A stretch of 64,000 bases of DNA from Elephas maximus indicus. Lineage: Eukaryota; Chordata; Mammalia; Proboscidea; Elephantidae. Of this stretch, positions 11,191-21,974 are shown one piece after another (position 1 is the first letter of the stretch; each line of letters starts with the position of its first letter). The notes under the pieces are model-generated. The model had not been told where the DNA came from, did not search any database, and saw only the letters and a list, made by a program, of their open reading frames with translations. The position numbers and the translations under genes were made by a program. Location of the stretch: the NCBI RefSeq assembly GCF_024166365.1, contig NC_064822.1:104776823-104840822 (forward strand), written 5' to 3'.

Positions 11191-11580
11191 AAAGAGAAAT
11201 GAATTCCTGATACATGCTACAACATGGATCAACCTTGAAAATATTATGCTGAGTGAGATCGGTCAGTCACAAAAGGACAAATATTGTTTGAACCCACTTA
11301 TATGAAATAGGCAAGTGTATATATCAATTGCACTGGGTTTTTTTTTTTTTTTATAGAGACCAAAACTTATTAGTGATCACCAGGAGTGGGAGGGAGGGGG
11401 AAACGGGAAGTCATTGCTTAGGAGGCACCGAGATTTTGTTATTGGTGGTGGACTAATTTGGGAAAAGGATAGTAGTAATAGTTGCACAACATGATGAACA
11501 TAGTCAAATGTCACTGGATTGTACATGTAAAAATCGAATTATCAAGTGTTTTAAGTGTATTTTTACCACATGCAGAAAAA
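11191..11580 (+). mobile_element. Old L1 3' region, right part
   Basis: GAAATGAATTCCTGATACAT, ATTATGCTGAGTGAGAT, then GATCACCAGGAGTGGGAGGG and CACTGGATTGTACATGTAAA match the classic end of ORF2 and 3' UTR of older mammalian L1. Together with 9605-9722 it frames the BovB insertion. Confidence 0.82.
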
Positions 11581-11899
11581 GAACACGGGGACAGACTCTT
11601 GATTAATCTTTTCAGTGCTGATTGTCTCAGTCCTAGCCTCTCCTAATAGAACACTGACCAAGCGACAACGGGTGGGTGCCTGACACATGCAGGTCACTGC
11701 CTCTAAAGATGCACAGGTTACATACGGTGACAGGTGCGTGGCTGACTGCAGCCACATAGACGGCCGCAGACCCCTAAGCAGACCAGAAATCCGACTCAGA
11801 AATTGACTAGGGCAGTGTGTCTGCAGACGTCTCCAAAGTGGAGAACCCCCAATCGCCCCAAGGATATTCTAGGCTTGGCCAGGGCACCGCACTCTCCCC
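11581..11899. other. Flank upstream of the CpG island
   Basis: Unique-looking sequence with rising GC content. No repeat or coding signal was recognised. Confidence 0.4.
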
Positions 11900-13230
11900 C
11901 TCCCGTGGCCTCCTGCGACTGCCAGGAGGCTGAGCGGCCGCGTGGCCCGCAGGTCCCCGCGTTTCCCTCAGCCGGAGGCTCTGAAATGGCTTTCTTAGGT
12001 AAAACGTGGGTCAGGAAGAAGGTGAAAAGGAAAAGTGGCAGAAAGTCCTCGGGGCTGGAGTCCTGAGCAGTACAGAAAAGGGCCCGAGACTCTATCCCTG
12101 ACCGGAAGTACAGCGAGAGGCTTCTCTCGAGGTTCCCCTCGAGGGGTTAGCCTTCGGCAACCTCCGGGGGAGTTTCGGCTCTTTCCGTCAGTTCCCTCTC
12201 CGAGCCTCCATCCCCATGCCGCCCCGCGTTTTCTGGACAGGGGCTGTTTTACAAGCAGACGCAAGCTCGTGTTGCACTCTTTCTACTTCCCATCTATTTT
12301 GTCCCCGGCCCACCCCTCCTGCCCTCTCCCTTTCTCTGTAATTCCCAATCTCCGGCGACGCGCGAGATCCCTCAATTTAGGTGCGCGACCTGGTGGGCAG
12401 TGCGAGGCGCGAGGGACCAGGTCGCAAGAGAAGCGATCTCTGCCTCGCGCCTCTCCACTCGACGGTCTCCAGCGCGCGTGCCTCCTGCCGTTCGGGTCTC
12501 GCTCGCGCGCCCGTTGGCTCCAACGGCCGCGAGCTCTACGTGCCGGGTTCGCGCCGGCGCGAGCACGCGCCTTGCGCGCTGGCTGGCTGGCGCGCACGCG
12601 TCTGAGCGGACGCCGGGGCGGGGCAGACAGCTCGAGCCCCGGGAAGGGTCGGTGTGGATCGGCTGGCACTCCGGCCCCCAGCGGTGGCTGCGATTCCCAG
12701 CCCGCCGCCGGGCCGTGGAGGCAAGCGGGGAAAGGCGGCGGTGGGGGCGGGGCGGCGCCCGGCTCTGGGAGAGCTGGGGGAGGAGCGCGGCGGCGGCGGC
12801 GGCTCTGGAAGAGGAGGAGAAGGAGGCGGAGGATTTCTTTTCCTCTTCTCAGACCCCGGAGCGTCCCAGACACAGAGCCCGGAACTGGGGGACGTGGCGA
12901 CTGCGGGGGAGCCGAGTAGGTGAGGCTGGGGTGTGAGTTGGAGGGGTTGGCGGGGGCTAGAGGAGGGCACAGGGGTGCAGAGAGCGGGCTTGGGGGAGGA
13001 CAAAGGGGGAGGGGGCAGCTATTGGGGGAGGGGACACGGAGAAGAGGGGAACGTGAACCCTTTGGGACCTGGAGTGCTCAGAGGGTTGAAGATTTCTTGG
13101 AGCCAGTGGGGGCGGGCGAGGCACACGGGTCCGAGTTCGGGGGTTTCCAGAGGGATAGGCCGGGGAAACAAAAGAGTGAAGGGGGACTCTGGTGTGAGCG
13201 TGTGTGGGGTGTTGGATTTTAAGAAATAAC
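11900..13230. promoter_or_regulatory. CpG island, TATA-less promoter
   Basis: This is the only GC-rich, CpG-dense block of the window. It has GC boxes (CCGGGGCGGGGCAG near 12612, GGGGGCGGGGCGGCG near 12745), NRF1-like GCGCGC/GTGC runs near 12470-12600 and GGC-repeat sequence near 12790. No TATA box stands out. CpG survival in an otherwise CpG-poor window implies long-term lack of methylation, hence an active promoter in the germ line. Bidirectional activity is possible. Confidence 0.88.
12650..12919 (+). other. Probable non-coding first exon, donor at 12919/12920
   Basis: A GC-box cluster is followed by a GGC-rich and GAGGAGGAG-rich leader and then AGCCGAGTAG|GTGAGGCTGG, a strong 5' splice site. 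Downstream sequence becomes G-rich (GGGGGAGGGG runs), common at the start of first introns. The start is uncertain. Long open frames here are GC-driven and have no recognisable protein, so I call it 5' UTR. I could not identify the gene, and no later exon was recognised in the window. Confidence 0.5.
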
Positions 13231-14137
13231 GAGAGGGATCGAAAAGAATGAAAGAATGAGTCATTTAGGATGAGAAGTACGATGAATTGGGAATGCATTG
13301 GCATGCGTAAGGTCATTTGCGTGGTGTCCGAGGTCCTTAGGATTTGCGGGCAATAATTGGACTTGAAAATAAGGGCTAGAAGGCATTATTGGAATGGGGG
13401 GAGGGGTAACGGAATGAGAAGTAAGGGGAAAAAAAATAAGGAAAAAGGGGCAGAGAAATACGATAGAAGTGGCTTGGGCTTGAATTAAAGCAGAGGGTAG
13501 ACCCAGTGAGAGAACATAGGATAGGTGAACCACAGTGGCATCTTTTAGTTCATCTAGGATGATTGGGTTCTTTTAGAAGGTGGATTTTTCTTAGGCTTGT
13601 CTCTTTGCTAAGGAGTACAAACCACTCCTTTAATGATTTGGTTATCACTTTTTTTCAGTGATAAAGTATGCCTGTAATATTTATTTTCTCTCTATTCAGC
13701 AGGTTACTGTACGTAATTTACGTGTGATTAATGAAGCAGAAGAGGACAGATCACCAAAAATAGGCATCTTGCTCTGAGTTAGGTCATTGGTAATGCAGAG
13801 TTCAGGGTATTGGGGAAAACCAAGAGTTTGCTTCCTTTCTTCTTTTTTTTTTTCCAATGGAGCAAAAGGTGATTAATAGCTTTGATAAATCCAAGTTATC
13901 TGTACTTTGTTAGAACTGCAGTTTCTCACTGAGAAATGTTTATGTATCATCTGTTATTGGTTTCATGCTAACGGGAAAGAGTTTGGGTTCTGCCTCAAGA
14001 AATTGTGTCTTGATGTGGATTTCAAATTATCAGGCTGCCTCATCCAGTTTGAATTACGGTGATTTGAGAAAATTGTGGAAAAGTTTCTGGGTTATAATTT
14101 TTGCATATCCTTTGGATTTCCAGACCAAATATGGACG
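13231..14137. other. Intron-like unique sequence
   Basis: GC content falls back to background. There is a T-run near 13840. No repeat or coding signal was recognised; it probably belongs to the first intron of the CpG-island gene. Confidence 0.45.
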
Positions 14138-14260
14138 ATTACTGATTTTGAGATTATAGTTAGCATTATGTGTTCATAATTAAAAAATAAAAAATTTTTT
14201 AAAAATTATGAACACATAATGCTAACTGTAATCTCAAAATCAGTAATGTGTTCATAATTA
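14138..14260. repeat. 44-bp inverted duplication with A/T hinge and 15-bp direct repeats
   Basis: Arms 14138-14181 and 14204-14247 are reverse complements with one mismatch, joined by an A-then-T hinge (14182-14203). ATGTGTTCATAATTA stands at 14168-14182 and again at 14246-14260, so an inverted copy of local sequence lies between target-site-like repeats. Confidence 0.9.
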
Positions 14261-14479
14261 GTCTGTTAATCTTTTTATTTGTTGGGTATTTAAGTTTTGC
14301 TGACTCATAAGATTTCTGGGAATTCATAGTTTATAATTCTCAGATCGTAGCGTTTTTTTAGCGTTAGGCTGCTTTACAAAGGTTCAAAAGTAGTGTTCTA
14401 AATTGTCACTTTTCATATACTATATGTTGTAAAAACTGAAAAAAAGGAAGAATGAGTGCAGTATCCTTATTAATGATAA

Positions 14480-14690
14480 TATGGCTCTTTATTGACCTCT
14501 TACGAAGGTGCTAAATTTTTTTGCATGCATTATCTCATTTAATTTAATCCTTACGATAACTCTGTAAGATACATACTCCCATTTCCTGTTTTATAAATTA
14601 TGAGGTTAAGTAACTTACTTAGGTCACAGAGCTAGTAAATAACAAAGCTGGATTCAGACCAGCTCTGTTGAAGGCCTTCTTCACTGCCTG
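14480..14690 (-). repeat. MIR SINE, reverse
   Basis: TTATCTCATTTAATTTAATC, GTTAAGTAACTTACTTAGGT and CACAGAGCTAGTAAATAACA follow the reversed MIR core in order. Confidence 0.78.
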
Positions 14691-15284
14691 GTTTTCTTCC
14701 TGTACTGCTGCGCCCCGCCCCATCTTGGTTGTAGTGCAAGCAGTATGAATTGATCGAAATTTGGGTCTGATGTGATCATAGTGATTTAGATGGAGATTGG
14801 GTTAGTGGGCTACATCTGTAGAGTTTATTGAAGGTTTATTGCTTCTGTGATTTAACAAACTTCTCAAGTCCTGAAAATAGCTTCTGGGATCCTAAAAGCA
14901 TCATCTTGCTGTGAGCTTGTCCTGTGAGCACACTTACTTTTCTGTTTGGTCTAGTGTACCGCTGAAGTCCTGTGCATATGTGGCACTCTTCCTTGTAGAA
15001 GTCAAGACAGCCAGTTGTGAACCCACACCAATTAACTTTGGAAGACAATTGAAAACTGCTGAGTGCTCAAGTGCCCTCCAAAAGCACCTGTTGAGTCCAC
15101 AGTTGGTACTGGCATTACCTCTAAATATAGACAGGATCCTCTTAGAAACTGGGAGTGAAGCAGCTGGGGTCTGGGGAAGAGTGGTAGGTTACTGGCCAAA
15201 ACATCAGCATAGTCTCTAGAGGCTGATCCAGGAGTAGCAAAGGGCTGTGGATACTAGTGAATGGCAGGAGGAGAGGGAATTTGT
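14691..15284. other. Non-coding, no feature recognised
   Basis: Open frames at 14836-15219 on both strands show no family resemblance and are not accompanied by convincing splice sites. Confidence 0.4.
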
Positions 15285-15650
15285 ATTTGTTGAGCATTTA
15301 TGTATTCCAGGCATTGAACTCGGGGTTTATATATGTTACCTTGTAAGATCTTTAAACAGCCCTTATAAAAAAAAAAAAAAAACCAAACCCAGTGCTGTCG
15401 AGTCGATTCCGACTCATAGCGACCCTATAGGACAGAGGAAAACTGCCCCATAGAGTTTCCAAGGAGTGCCTGGTGAATTTGAACTGCCGACCATTTGGTT
15501 AGCAGCCGTAGCCCTTAACCATTACGCCACCAGGGTTTCCAACCCTTATAAGTCATAAGTATTATCCCCTTTTTTTCAGATGAGACTCAGAAAGTTTCAG
15601 TAACTTACACGAGGTTACTCAATAATGGCTGTGAAGGAAGTTTGTATGTA
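15285..15650 (-). repeat. MIR split by an AfroSINE
   Basis: GAGCATTTATGTATTCCAGG (15293 on) and TTTTCAGATGAGACTCAGAA, GTAACTTACACGAGGTTACT (after 15560) are the two halves of one reversed MIR-type SINE. The AfroSINE 15368-15542 sits between them. Confidence 0.65.
15360..15550 (-). repeat. AfroSINE inside MIR, 8-bp duplication
   Basis: Body 15368-15542, reversed: T-rich tail seen as A17 plus AACCAAACCC, head CACCAGGGTTTCC. CCCTTATA flanks it at 15360-15367 and 15543-15550. It lacks the CTGTAATCTTTATGG middle block, so it belongs to the shorter, younger-looking subtype also present at 20213, 31558, 41331 and 43884. Confidence 0.93.
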
Positions 15651-16324
15651 CTTTTTTTTTGCTGCTTGTACTTACCCACAGCAAAGCCAATATTGTAAAG
15701 AAGTAGGGAACGAAAAGTCATTCTTTAGGATCTACTTTGCCTCTGTGTTTGAAGTAAAACTGATTATTTCAGTGTTGGCTGCTTCCATGGGAGACCAGAA
15801 GGAAAAGGTTGTATTTTTCTGATTTAACTCTTGGGAAGGGGAGCCCATTTATTATATTAGCAAATGACCTCTGGTAGGATAGAATTTACTTTGGTTCCTT
15901 AGTGTCTGTTTGCAGCAGCATGAAAGTGGCCTGTCCATCCCTCCCGTTCTGAGTTGTTGATTGTCCAGGTTAATAACCTAGGCTGTGGAGGATGACAGTG
16001 AAGTGTGCGCGTTATGTTCTTGCCATTTTCTTGATAAATTTTGCCACAAAGGTTTGACCATCATTTTTGCTCTTTTACTTTTAAATGGTGATTTTATTAT
16101 GTGTTCACCTGAAGATAGCATTTGGCCTTGTATATGAGGGATAATGCTTTCTCTGCTGACTTTTCCCGTACTGTTAGCAGGGTAATTATACTGAAAATGA
16201 TTCAAAAGGAAATGTTTTATCCAGGTTTCATGGCTCTCAGCTTCTGCCTCCATATGTTTAAGTATCATGACATCTGATTAAAGTACATTTCAACTTAGCA
16301 ATAAATGTACTTAAGCTTTTTTTT
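15651..16324. other. Non-coding, no feature recognised
   Basis: Unique-looking AT-rich sequence with no supported gene or repeat. Confidence 0.4.
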
Positions 16325-17904
16325 CTTTAATACTGTTGTATTGTTTTTTGGTGAAAGTTTACACAGCAAGTTAGATTCCCATTTGACAATTTCCACATAA
16401 ATTGTTCAGTGACATTAGTTACATTTATCCCAATCTGCTGACATTGTCTTTTTTGAACAGTTTCTACAGGTACAATTTAGTGACATTGATTAATTCTTTG
16501 AGTTGTGCAGCCCTTCTCACACTTCTGAGTTGTTCCTCCCTCATTAACATAAACTCATTGCTTGTGAAGTACCTATCTGATCTTTTAAGATGCTGTTGTC
16601 AGTTTGATCCCATATAGATTTTAAAAGAGCATAATGCTCAAGGCAGGCCTTTTTAGCTAGTTAAGCTAAATATTGTTTGATTTTAAGAAGACTTCAAGGG
16701 ATATTTTTGATTTAAGGTTTAAAGATTATCTCAGGGCGGTAGTTTCAGGGGTTCATCCAACCTTTATGGCTCCAGGAAGTCTGGAGTCCATGCGAATTTG
16801 AAATTCTGTTCTACATTTCCCGCCTTTTCATCAGGATTCTTTTATGGAATCTTTGATCAAAATTTTCGGTAGTGGTAGCCAGGCACCATCCAGTTCTTCA
16901 GGTCTCATGGCAAAGGAGGGAGTTATTCATGGAGGCAGTTAGTCACACATTCCATATCCTCCTCCTATTCCTGACTGCCCTTCTTCCTCTGTTGCTACAG
17001 GTGAATAGAGACCGATTGTTGTGTCTCGAATGGCCCTTTGCAAGCTTTTAAGACCCCAGGCACTATGCAGTGAACTAGGAGGTAGGACAGGAGCACTAAA
17101 CATGTTATTAGGCCAATTAACTGGGATGTCCCTTGAATCTATGACCCTTAACGACAAATCCAAGGAACTAAATCCCATGAGGTGTTTGGCTGTAATTAAG
17201 CAGTGTTAGCAGCTACTTTTTTGTTGTTCTGAATATATTTATCACACATCTTTTGCCAAGTCAGTGTTTTACAGATGTGCAATTTATTGACCGCAGTTAA
17301 AAATAATCGACTGTGCAACCCTATCCTTAATCAATGCAATTTTTCTATCACTGTTAACCCTCCCTTTTTCCCCCTCCCTTCCACCCTGGTAACCACTAAT
17401 AAACTTTGGTCTCTATACATTTGCCTTTTCTTACCCTTTTAGATAAGTGATGTTGTACAATATTTGTCCTTTTGTTATGGGCTTATTTTGCTCAGCATAA
17501 TGTCTTCAGGCTCCATCCATACTGTAGGATATATCAAGACTTCATTTCTCTTACTCGCTGAGTAGTGTTCCATTGTATATATGTACCACATTTTGTTTAT
17601 CCATTCATCTGTTGATGGGCATTTAGATTGTTTCCACCCTTGGCTGTTGTGAATAGTGCTGCAATGAATATTTGTTTAAAAGTCTCTTTTTGAGTCTCTA
17701 CTTTCAAGTCTTTTGGGTGTATACCTAGGAGTGGAATTGTTGGGTCGTAGGGTAGTTCTATTTTTAGTTTTTTGAAGAACTGCCCCACTGTTTTCCCAAT
17801 GGTTGTAACATTTTGCATTCCCACCAGCAATGGATAAGGGTTCCAGTTTCCCCATATCCTTGCCAACGTTCTTTATTTTCTGGTTCTTTGATCTTAGCCA
17901 TCCT
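16325..17904 (-). mobile_element. Old L1 3' end, left part
   Basis: Reversed L1: 3' end near 16335 (TTTTGGTGAAAGTTTACACA), 3' UTR, then ORF2 C-terminus (CAGCATAATGTCTTCAGGCT, TGTTTATCCATTCATCTGTT). The minus-strand frame 17597-17866 encodes PYDPTIPLLGIHPKDLK, the usual L1 ORF2 phrase. It is split by BovB at 17905. Confidence 0.85.
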
Positions 17905-18541
17905 GTTAGGTGCCGGTGAGTTGATTACAACTCATAGCAACCCTGCGTGCAACAGAACGAAACTCTGCCCATCCTGCATCGTCCTCAAAATTGTTGCTGT
18001 GTTTGAACCCATTGTTGCAGCCACTGTGTCAGTCCGTCTCACTGAGGGTCTTCCTCTTTTTCACTGACCCTCTACTTTACCAAGCATGATGTTCTTCTCC
18101 AGGAACTTGTCCCTCCTGATAACATGTCCAAAGTGGGTAAGATGAAGTCTCACCATCCTTGCTTCTAAGGAGCATTTTAGCTGTACTTCTTCCAAGATAG
18201 ATTCGTTCGTTCTTTTGACAGCCCATGGTATATTCAGTATTCTTCACCAACACCATAATTCTTTGGTCTTCCTTATTCATTGTCCAACTGTATGCATCTG
18301 AGGCAGTTGAAAATACCATGGCTTGGGTCAGGCACACCTTAATCTTCAAAGTGACCACTTTGCTTTTTAATGCTTTAAAGAGGTCTTTTGCAGCAGATTT
18401 GCCTAATGCAAAACATCGTTTGATTTCTTGACTGCTGCTTCCATGGGCATTGATTGTGGATCCAAGTAAAAATGAAATCCTTGACACTTCAATATTTTCT
18501 GTTTATCATGATGTTGCATGATAGCCATCCTAGTGGGAGTG
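17895..18541 (-). mobile_element. BovB/RTE LINE with 10-bp duplication inside L1
   Basis: Reversed BovB 3' part 17905-18531. The 3' terminus appears as GTTAGGTGCCGGTGAGTTGA. TAGCCATCCT flanks it at 17895-17904 and 18532-18541, and the L1 sequence is continuous across it. The ORF remnant at 18077-18487 carries RISFLLGSTINAHGSSSQEI with stops around it. It is truncated before the RT active site. Confidence 0.92.
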
Positions 18542-19065
18542 AAATGGTATCTCATTGTGGTTTTGATTTGCATCTCTCTGATGGCTAAGGAAGCTGAACA
18601 TCTTTTCATGTATTTGATGGCCATTTGAATGTTCTCTTCGGTAAAATGTCTATTCATGTCCTTTGCCCATTTTATGATTGGGTTATTTTTCTTTTTGTCG
18701 TTAAGTTGTTGAAGTATTATATATTTTTTGGTTATTAGATTCTTAGTGGATATATGGTTTCCAAAGATATTCTCCCGTTTGGTAACCTGTCTTTTCACTT
18801 TTTTGGTAAAGTGTTTTGATGAACAGAAGTTTTTAATTTTTACAGGTCCCATTTATTTATTTTGTCTTTTGCTGTTTGTGCTTTTGTTATTATATTAGAT
18901 GATCCATTTTGAAAGCTGTGCCTGACAGCATTGCCCTTGTTTGTTCTCCGAAGAGCTTTACGGTTTTAGTTTGCACATTTAAATCTTTATCCACTTTGAA
19001 TTTGTTTTTGTGTATGGTGTGAGGCACGGATCATGTTTCATTTTTCTGTATGCAGTAAATGTGCT
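18532..19065 (-). mobile_element. Old L1 ORF2, right part
   Basis: After the BovB insertion the L1 continues with ATGGTATCTCATTGTGGTTT, ATGTCCTTTGCCCATTTTAT and GTGTATGGTGTGAGGCACGG, all standard reversed ORF2 landmarks. The 5' limit is approximate. Confidence 0.83.
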
Positions 19066-19452
19066 GTTGAAAATCTTTTGGACAATTTAGCTGGTGAAGA
19101 AAATGGGAGTTTCTGTTATGAAGTGTGAAATGTATCCATTATGAAAGAAACCATTTGTTCTGTACAGATCTTTCCAGCCATACCTGCAAATGTGGATGAT
19201 AATCTTAAGGTTGTCTGTGTGTGTTTTTGAAAAATGTGTCAATAGTGTAGAGCATTTTCATTTCACTTTGCTGCGTTTTATTGAAATTCACACATACTGT
19301 ACATGTGTGAGCTGGCTGGCTACTGCTTATATTCTGTATCCTTTTTTCGTTCATGGAAAAAAGTTTTGAGTGTCTGCTGTATGCTTTAAATATTTCAAGC
19401 AGGTAGCTTCTTGAAAGGGACAGGACGGGAAGTAAAATTGGCTGAAGTCATT
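19066..19452. other. Non-coding, no feature recognised
   Basis: No repeat or gene was recognised in this stretch. Confidence 0.35.
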
Positions 19453-19529
19453 TGATTCCATTCTTTTTTTTTTTTTAATTTTTATTGTGCTTTAAGTGAA
19501 AGTTTACAAATCAAGGCTGATTCCATTCT
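19453..19529 (-). mobile_element. Ultra-short L1 insertion (about 53 bp)
   Basis: T14 plus AATTTTTATTGTGCTTTAAG and GTGAAAGTTTACAAATCAAG are just the last bases of the young L1 3' UTR (19465-19517). TGATTCCATTCT flanks it at 19453-19464 and 19518-19529. Confidence 0.93.
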
Positions 19530-19544
19530 ATACCCATTCATCTC

Positions 19545-19576
19545 TGTGTGTGCGCACATGCGCGCGTGTGTGTATA
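19545..19576. repeat. 32-bp alternating purine/pyrimidine tract
   Basis: The strand alternates T/C with G/A without interruption, mixing TG and CG steps (TGTGTGTGCGCACATGCGCG then CGTGTGTGTATA). Such tracts can adopt Z-DNA. Confidence 0.85.
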
Positions 19577-19887
19577 GTTACAGTATATGAGAGAGAGAAT
19601 TTTATTTTTACTATTTGAAATAGTTTGGAATAACTGCAGACTGGATAGGTCTAGCTTCCCATTTCATTTTTTTCTAAATGTCACAGGGAGGTTAATTATC
19701 CCTACATCTTGCTTCTTGAGATTATTGGGCTACAAATGGCCATCAGTCCCACACTGTCATTTTCTGGGGGTCTCAGAGGAGATTTCGTAGACTCACACTT
19801 ACTTTGGAAGTGGCCTGCCTGCATCCCAGGGTCAACATCCATTCAGTTGAATTGGTACTGAAATATTTCTGAAGATTTAAAGTTTGT

Positions 19888-20104
19888 AAACATCTCATCT
19901 TTATGGGTGGTGCAAACAATTAAGCACTCGACTATTAATCAGACCCACACAGAGGTGCCTTGGAAGGAAGTCCTGGTGATCTGCTTCCAAAAGGTCACAG
20001 CTTGAAAACCCTATGGAGCACAGTTCTATTCTGACACACATGAGGTCACCATGTGTTGGAGTTGACTGGACAGCGACTAACGAGAACAAACACCTCATCT
20101 TTAT
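19888..20104 (+). repeat. Older AfroSINE subtype with 17-bp duplication
   Basis: Body 19905-20087 with GGTGGTGCAAACAATTAAGC, CAGAGGTGCCTTGGAAGGAA and GATCTGCTTCCAAAAGGTCA, the subtype also at 21572 and 22715. AAACATCTCATCTTTAT and AAACACCTCATCTTTAT flank it with one mismatch. Confidence 0.9.
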
Positions 20105-21177
20105 TTATTTTTTTGATTCTTTTTTTTTAAATTTTACTGTGCTTTAAGTGAAAGTTTACAAATCAAGTCAGCCTCTCATATAAAACCTCATATACAGCTT
20201 GCTATATACTCCTGGAAACCGTGGTGGTGTAGTGGTTAAGTGCTACGGCTGCTAAGCAAAGGGCCAGCAGTTTAAATCCGTCAGGCACTCCTTGGAAACT
20301 CTATGGGGCAGTTCTACTCTATCCTGTAGGGTCGCTATGAGTCGGAATTGACTCGATGGCACTGGGTTTGGTTTTTTTGTTTTTTATATACTCCTAGTTG
20401 CTCTCCCCCCAGTGAGACAGCATATTCCTTCTCTCTACCCTGTATTTCCGTGTCCATTCAGCCAGCTTCTGTCCCCCTTGGCCTTTTCATCTTTCCTCCA
20501 GACAGGAGCTGTCCACATAGCCTCATGTGTCTACTTGAGTCAAGAAGCTTACTCCTTACCAGTATCATTTTCTGTCTTATAGTCCAGTCCAATCCCTGTC
20601 TGAAGAGTTGGTTTTGGGAATGGTTCCAGTCTTGGGCTAACGGAAGGTTTGGAGAGCATGGCCTCTGGGGTCCTTGTAGTCTCAGTCAGACTATTAAGTC
20701 TGGACTTTTTATGAGAATTTGAAGTCTGCATCCCACTGCTCCCTGCTCCTTCAGGGATTTTCTGTTGTGTTCCCTGTCAGGGGAGTCATTAGTTGTAGCC
20801 GGGCACCATCTAGTTCTTCTGGTCTCAGGCTAATGTAGACTCTAATTTATGTGGCCCATTCTTACTCCTGGGCTCATACTTACCTTGTGTCTTCAGCGTT
20901 CTTCATTCTCCTTTGCTCCATGTGTGTTGAAACCAATTGATGGCCACTTGCTTGCGTTTAGGACTCCAGACGCCACTCTCCAAAATGGGATGCAGAATGT
21001 TTTCTTAATAGATTTAATTATGCCAGTTGACCTAGATGTCCCCTGAAACTATGGTCCCCAAACCCTCGCCCTGCTATGCTGGCCTTCGAAGCATTCAATT
21101 TATCCAGGAAACTTCTTTGCTTTTGGTTTAGTCCAGTTGTGTTGACCTCTCCTGTATTGTGAAACACCTCATCCTTA
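20105..21177 (-). mobile_element. Young L1 3' end inserted beside the SINE
   Basis: Reversed L1 3' UTR from 20105 to about 21161, carrying an AfroSINE at 20213-20384. AAACACCTCATC at its right edge (21162-21173) repeats the duplication already shared by the neighbouring SINE, giving three copies. It is strongly 5' truncated, with no ORF2. Confidence 0.9.
20203..20394 (+). repeat. AfroSINE in the L1 3' UTR hotspot site
   Basis: Body 20213-20384, antisense to its L1 host. TATATACTCC flanks it at 20203-20212 and 20385-20394. This is the reverse complement of GGAGTATATA that flanks the SINEs at 41331 and 43884 and the tail relic at 7927. Confidence 0.95.
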
Positions 21178-21563
21178 GGTTGCCGGATAATTAAGGATTG
21201 TCCAGAGGCTGGCATTCAGTCTGCGTATTCAAATCCACCATGATGCTCTGTAGGAGTGGGTTCCTGAGATACACATCACCTATACAGATTTTGCATCAGC
21301 CAGAGGCCCCTAAAACATTCTGCAGAGTCTAAGGATATAACCATTAGCTTGAAGGCAGTCATTGTCCAATGGCTAATTTGTGTTTAGACACAAGTTGATT
21401 GGCGGTTTTTGGGGATCTTCAGTGATCATGTAGGGCTTCTTACTGGCATAAGCCTTAAATAACAACAACGTCAGATTGCTGGTAAGGAGACGTTTTCGCT
21501 ACTTAATTAACAAAGTGACATGATTACTAGTGTGTGTGTTTTCTTCTTTAGAATTGGCCAAAG
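21178..21563. other. Non-coding, no feature recognised
   Basis: No supported gene or repeat. Confidence 0.35.
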
Positions 21564-21776
21564 GGTATTTGCGCCTCTGGGTGACACTAAAAACCAAAAG
21601 GTTGGTTGTTCAAACCAACCCACAGGTGTCTTGAAAGAAAGGTCTGATGATCTGCTTCTGAAAGGCCACAGCCTTGAAAATCTTATGTAGTGCAGCTCTA
21701 CTATGCACACATGGGGTTGCCATGAGTCATAATTACTTGATGGCAACTGATTTGGTTTTGGTTTAAACGGTATTTG
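21564..21776 (+). repeat. Older AfroSINE subtype, 8-bp duplication
   Basis: Body 21572-21768, with GATGATCTGCTTCTGAAAGG, CACATGGGGTTGCCATGAGT and tail GATTTGGTTTTGG. GGTATTTG flanks it at 21564-21571 and 21769-21776. Confidence 0.87.
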
Positions 21777-21974
21777 GGACTGAGGAGAAGGAAGTTTGTG
21801 ATGAGGCCATTATATGATTGTGAGTGACTCCAGGTAATAAGTGAATGTGTCTTGTACTTGAAGATGCTGCCAATGACGTTACTTCCATTTGACCTGGACA
21901 CAACTGAAAAGATGAATTTGTAAAGCCTGCAGTCTTTCCTATCTTCAGTACGTGTGTTATGCCCAGTAGTAAAT

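Noticed and set aside
12035..12919. 294-residue plus-strand open frame (and a 196-residue minus frame) in the CpG island
   Set aside because: GC-rich DNA lacks stop codons. The peptides are low-complexity R/P/G/S and resemble no family, and the opposite strand is just as open.
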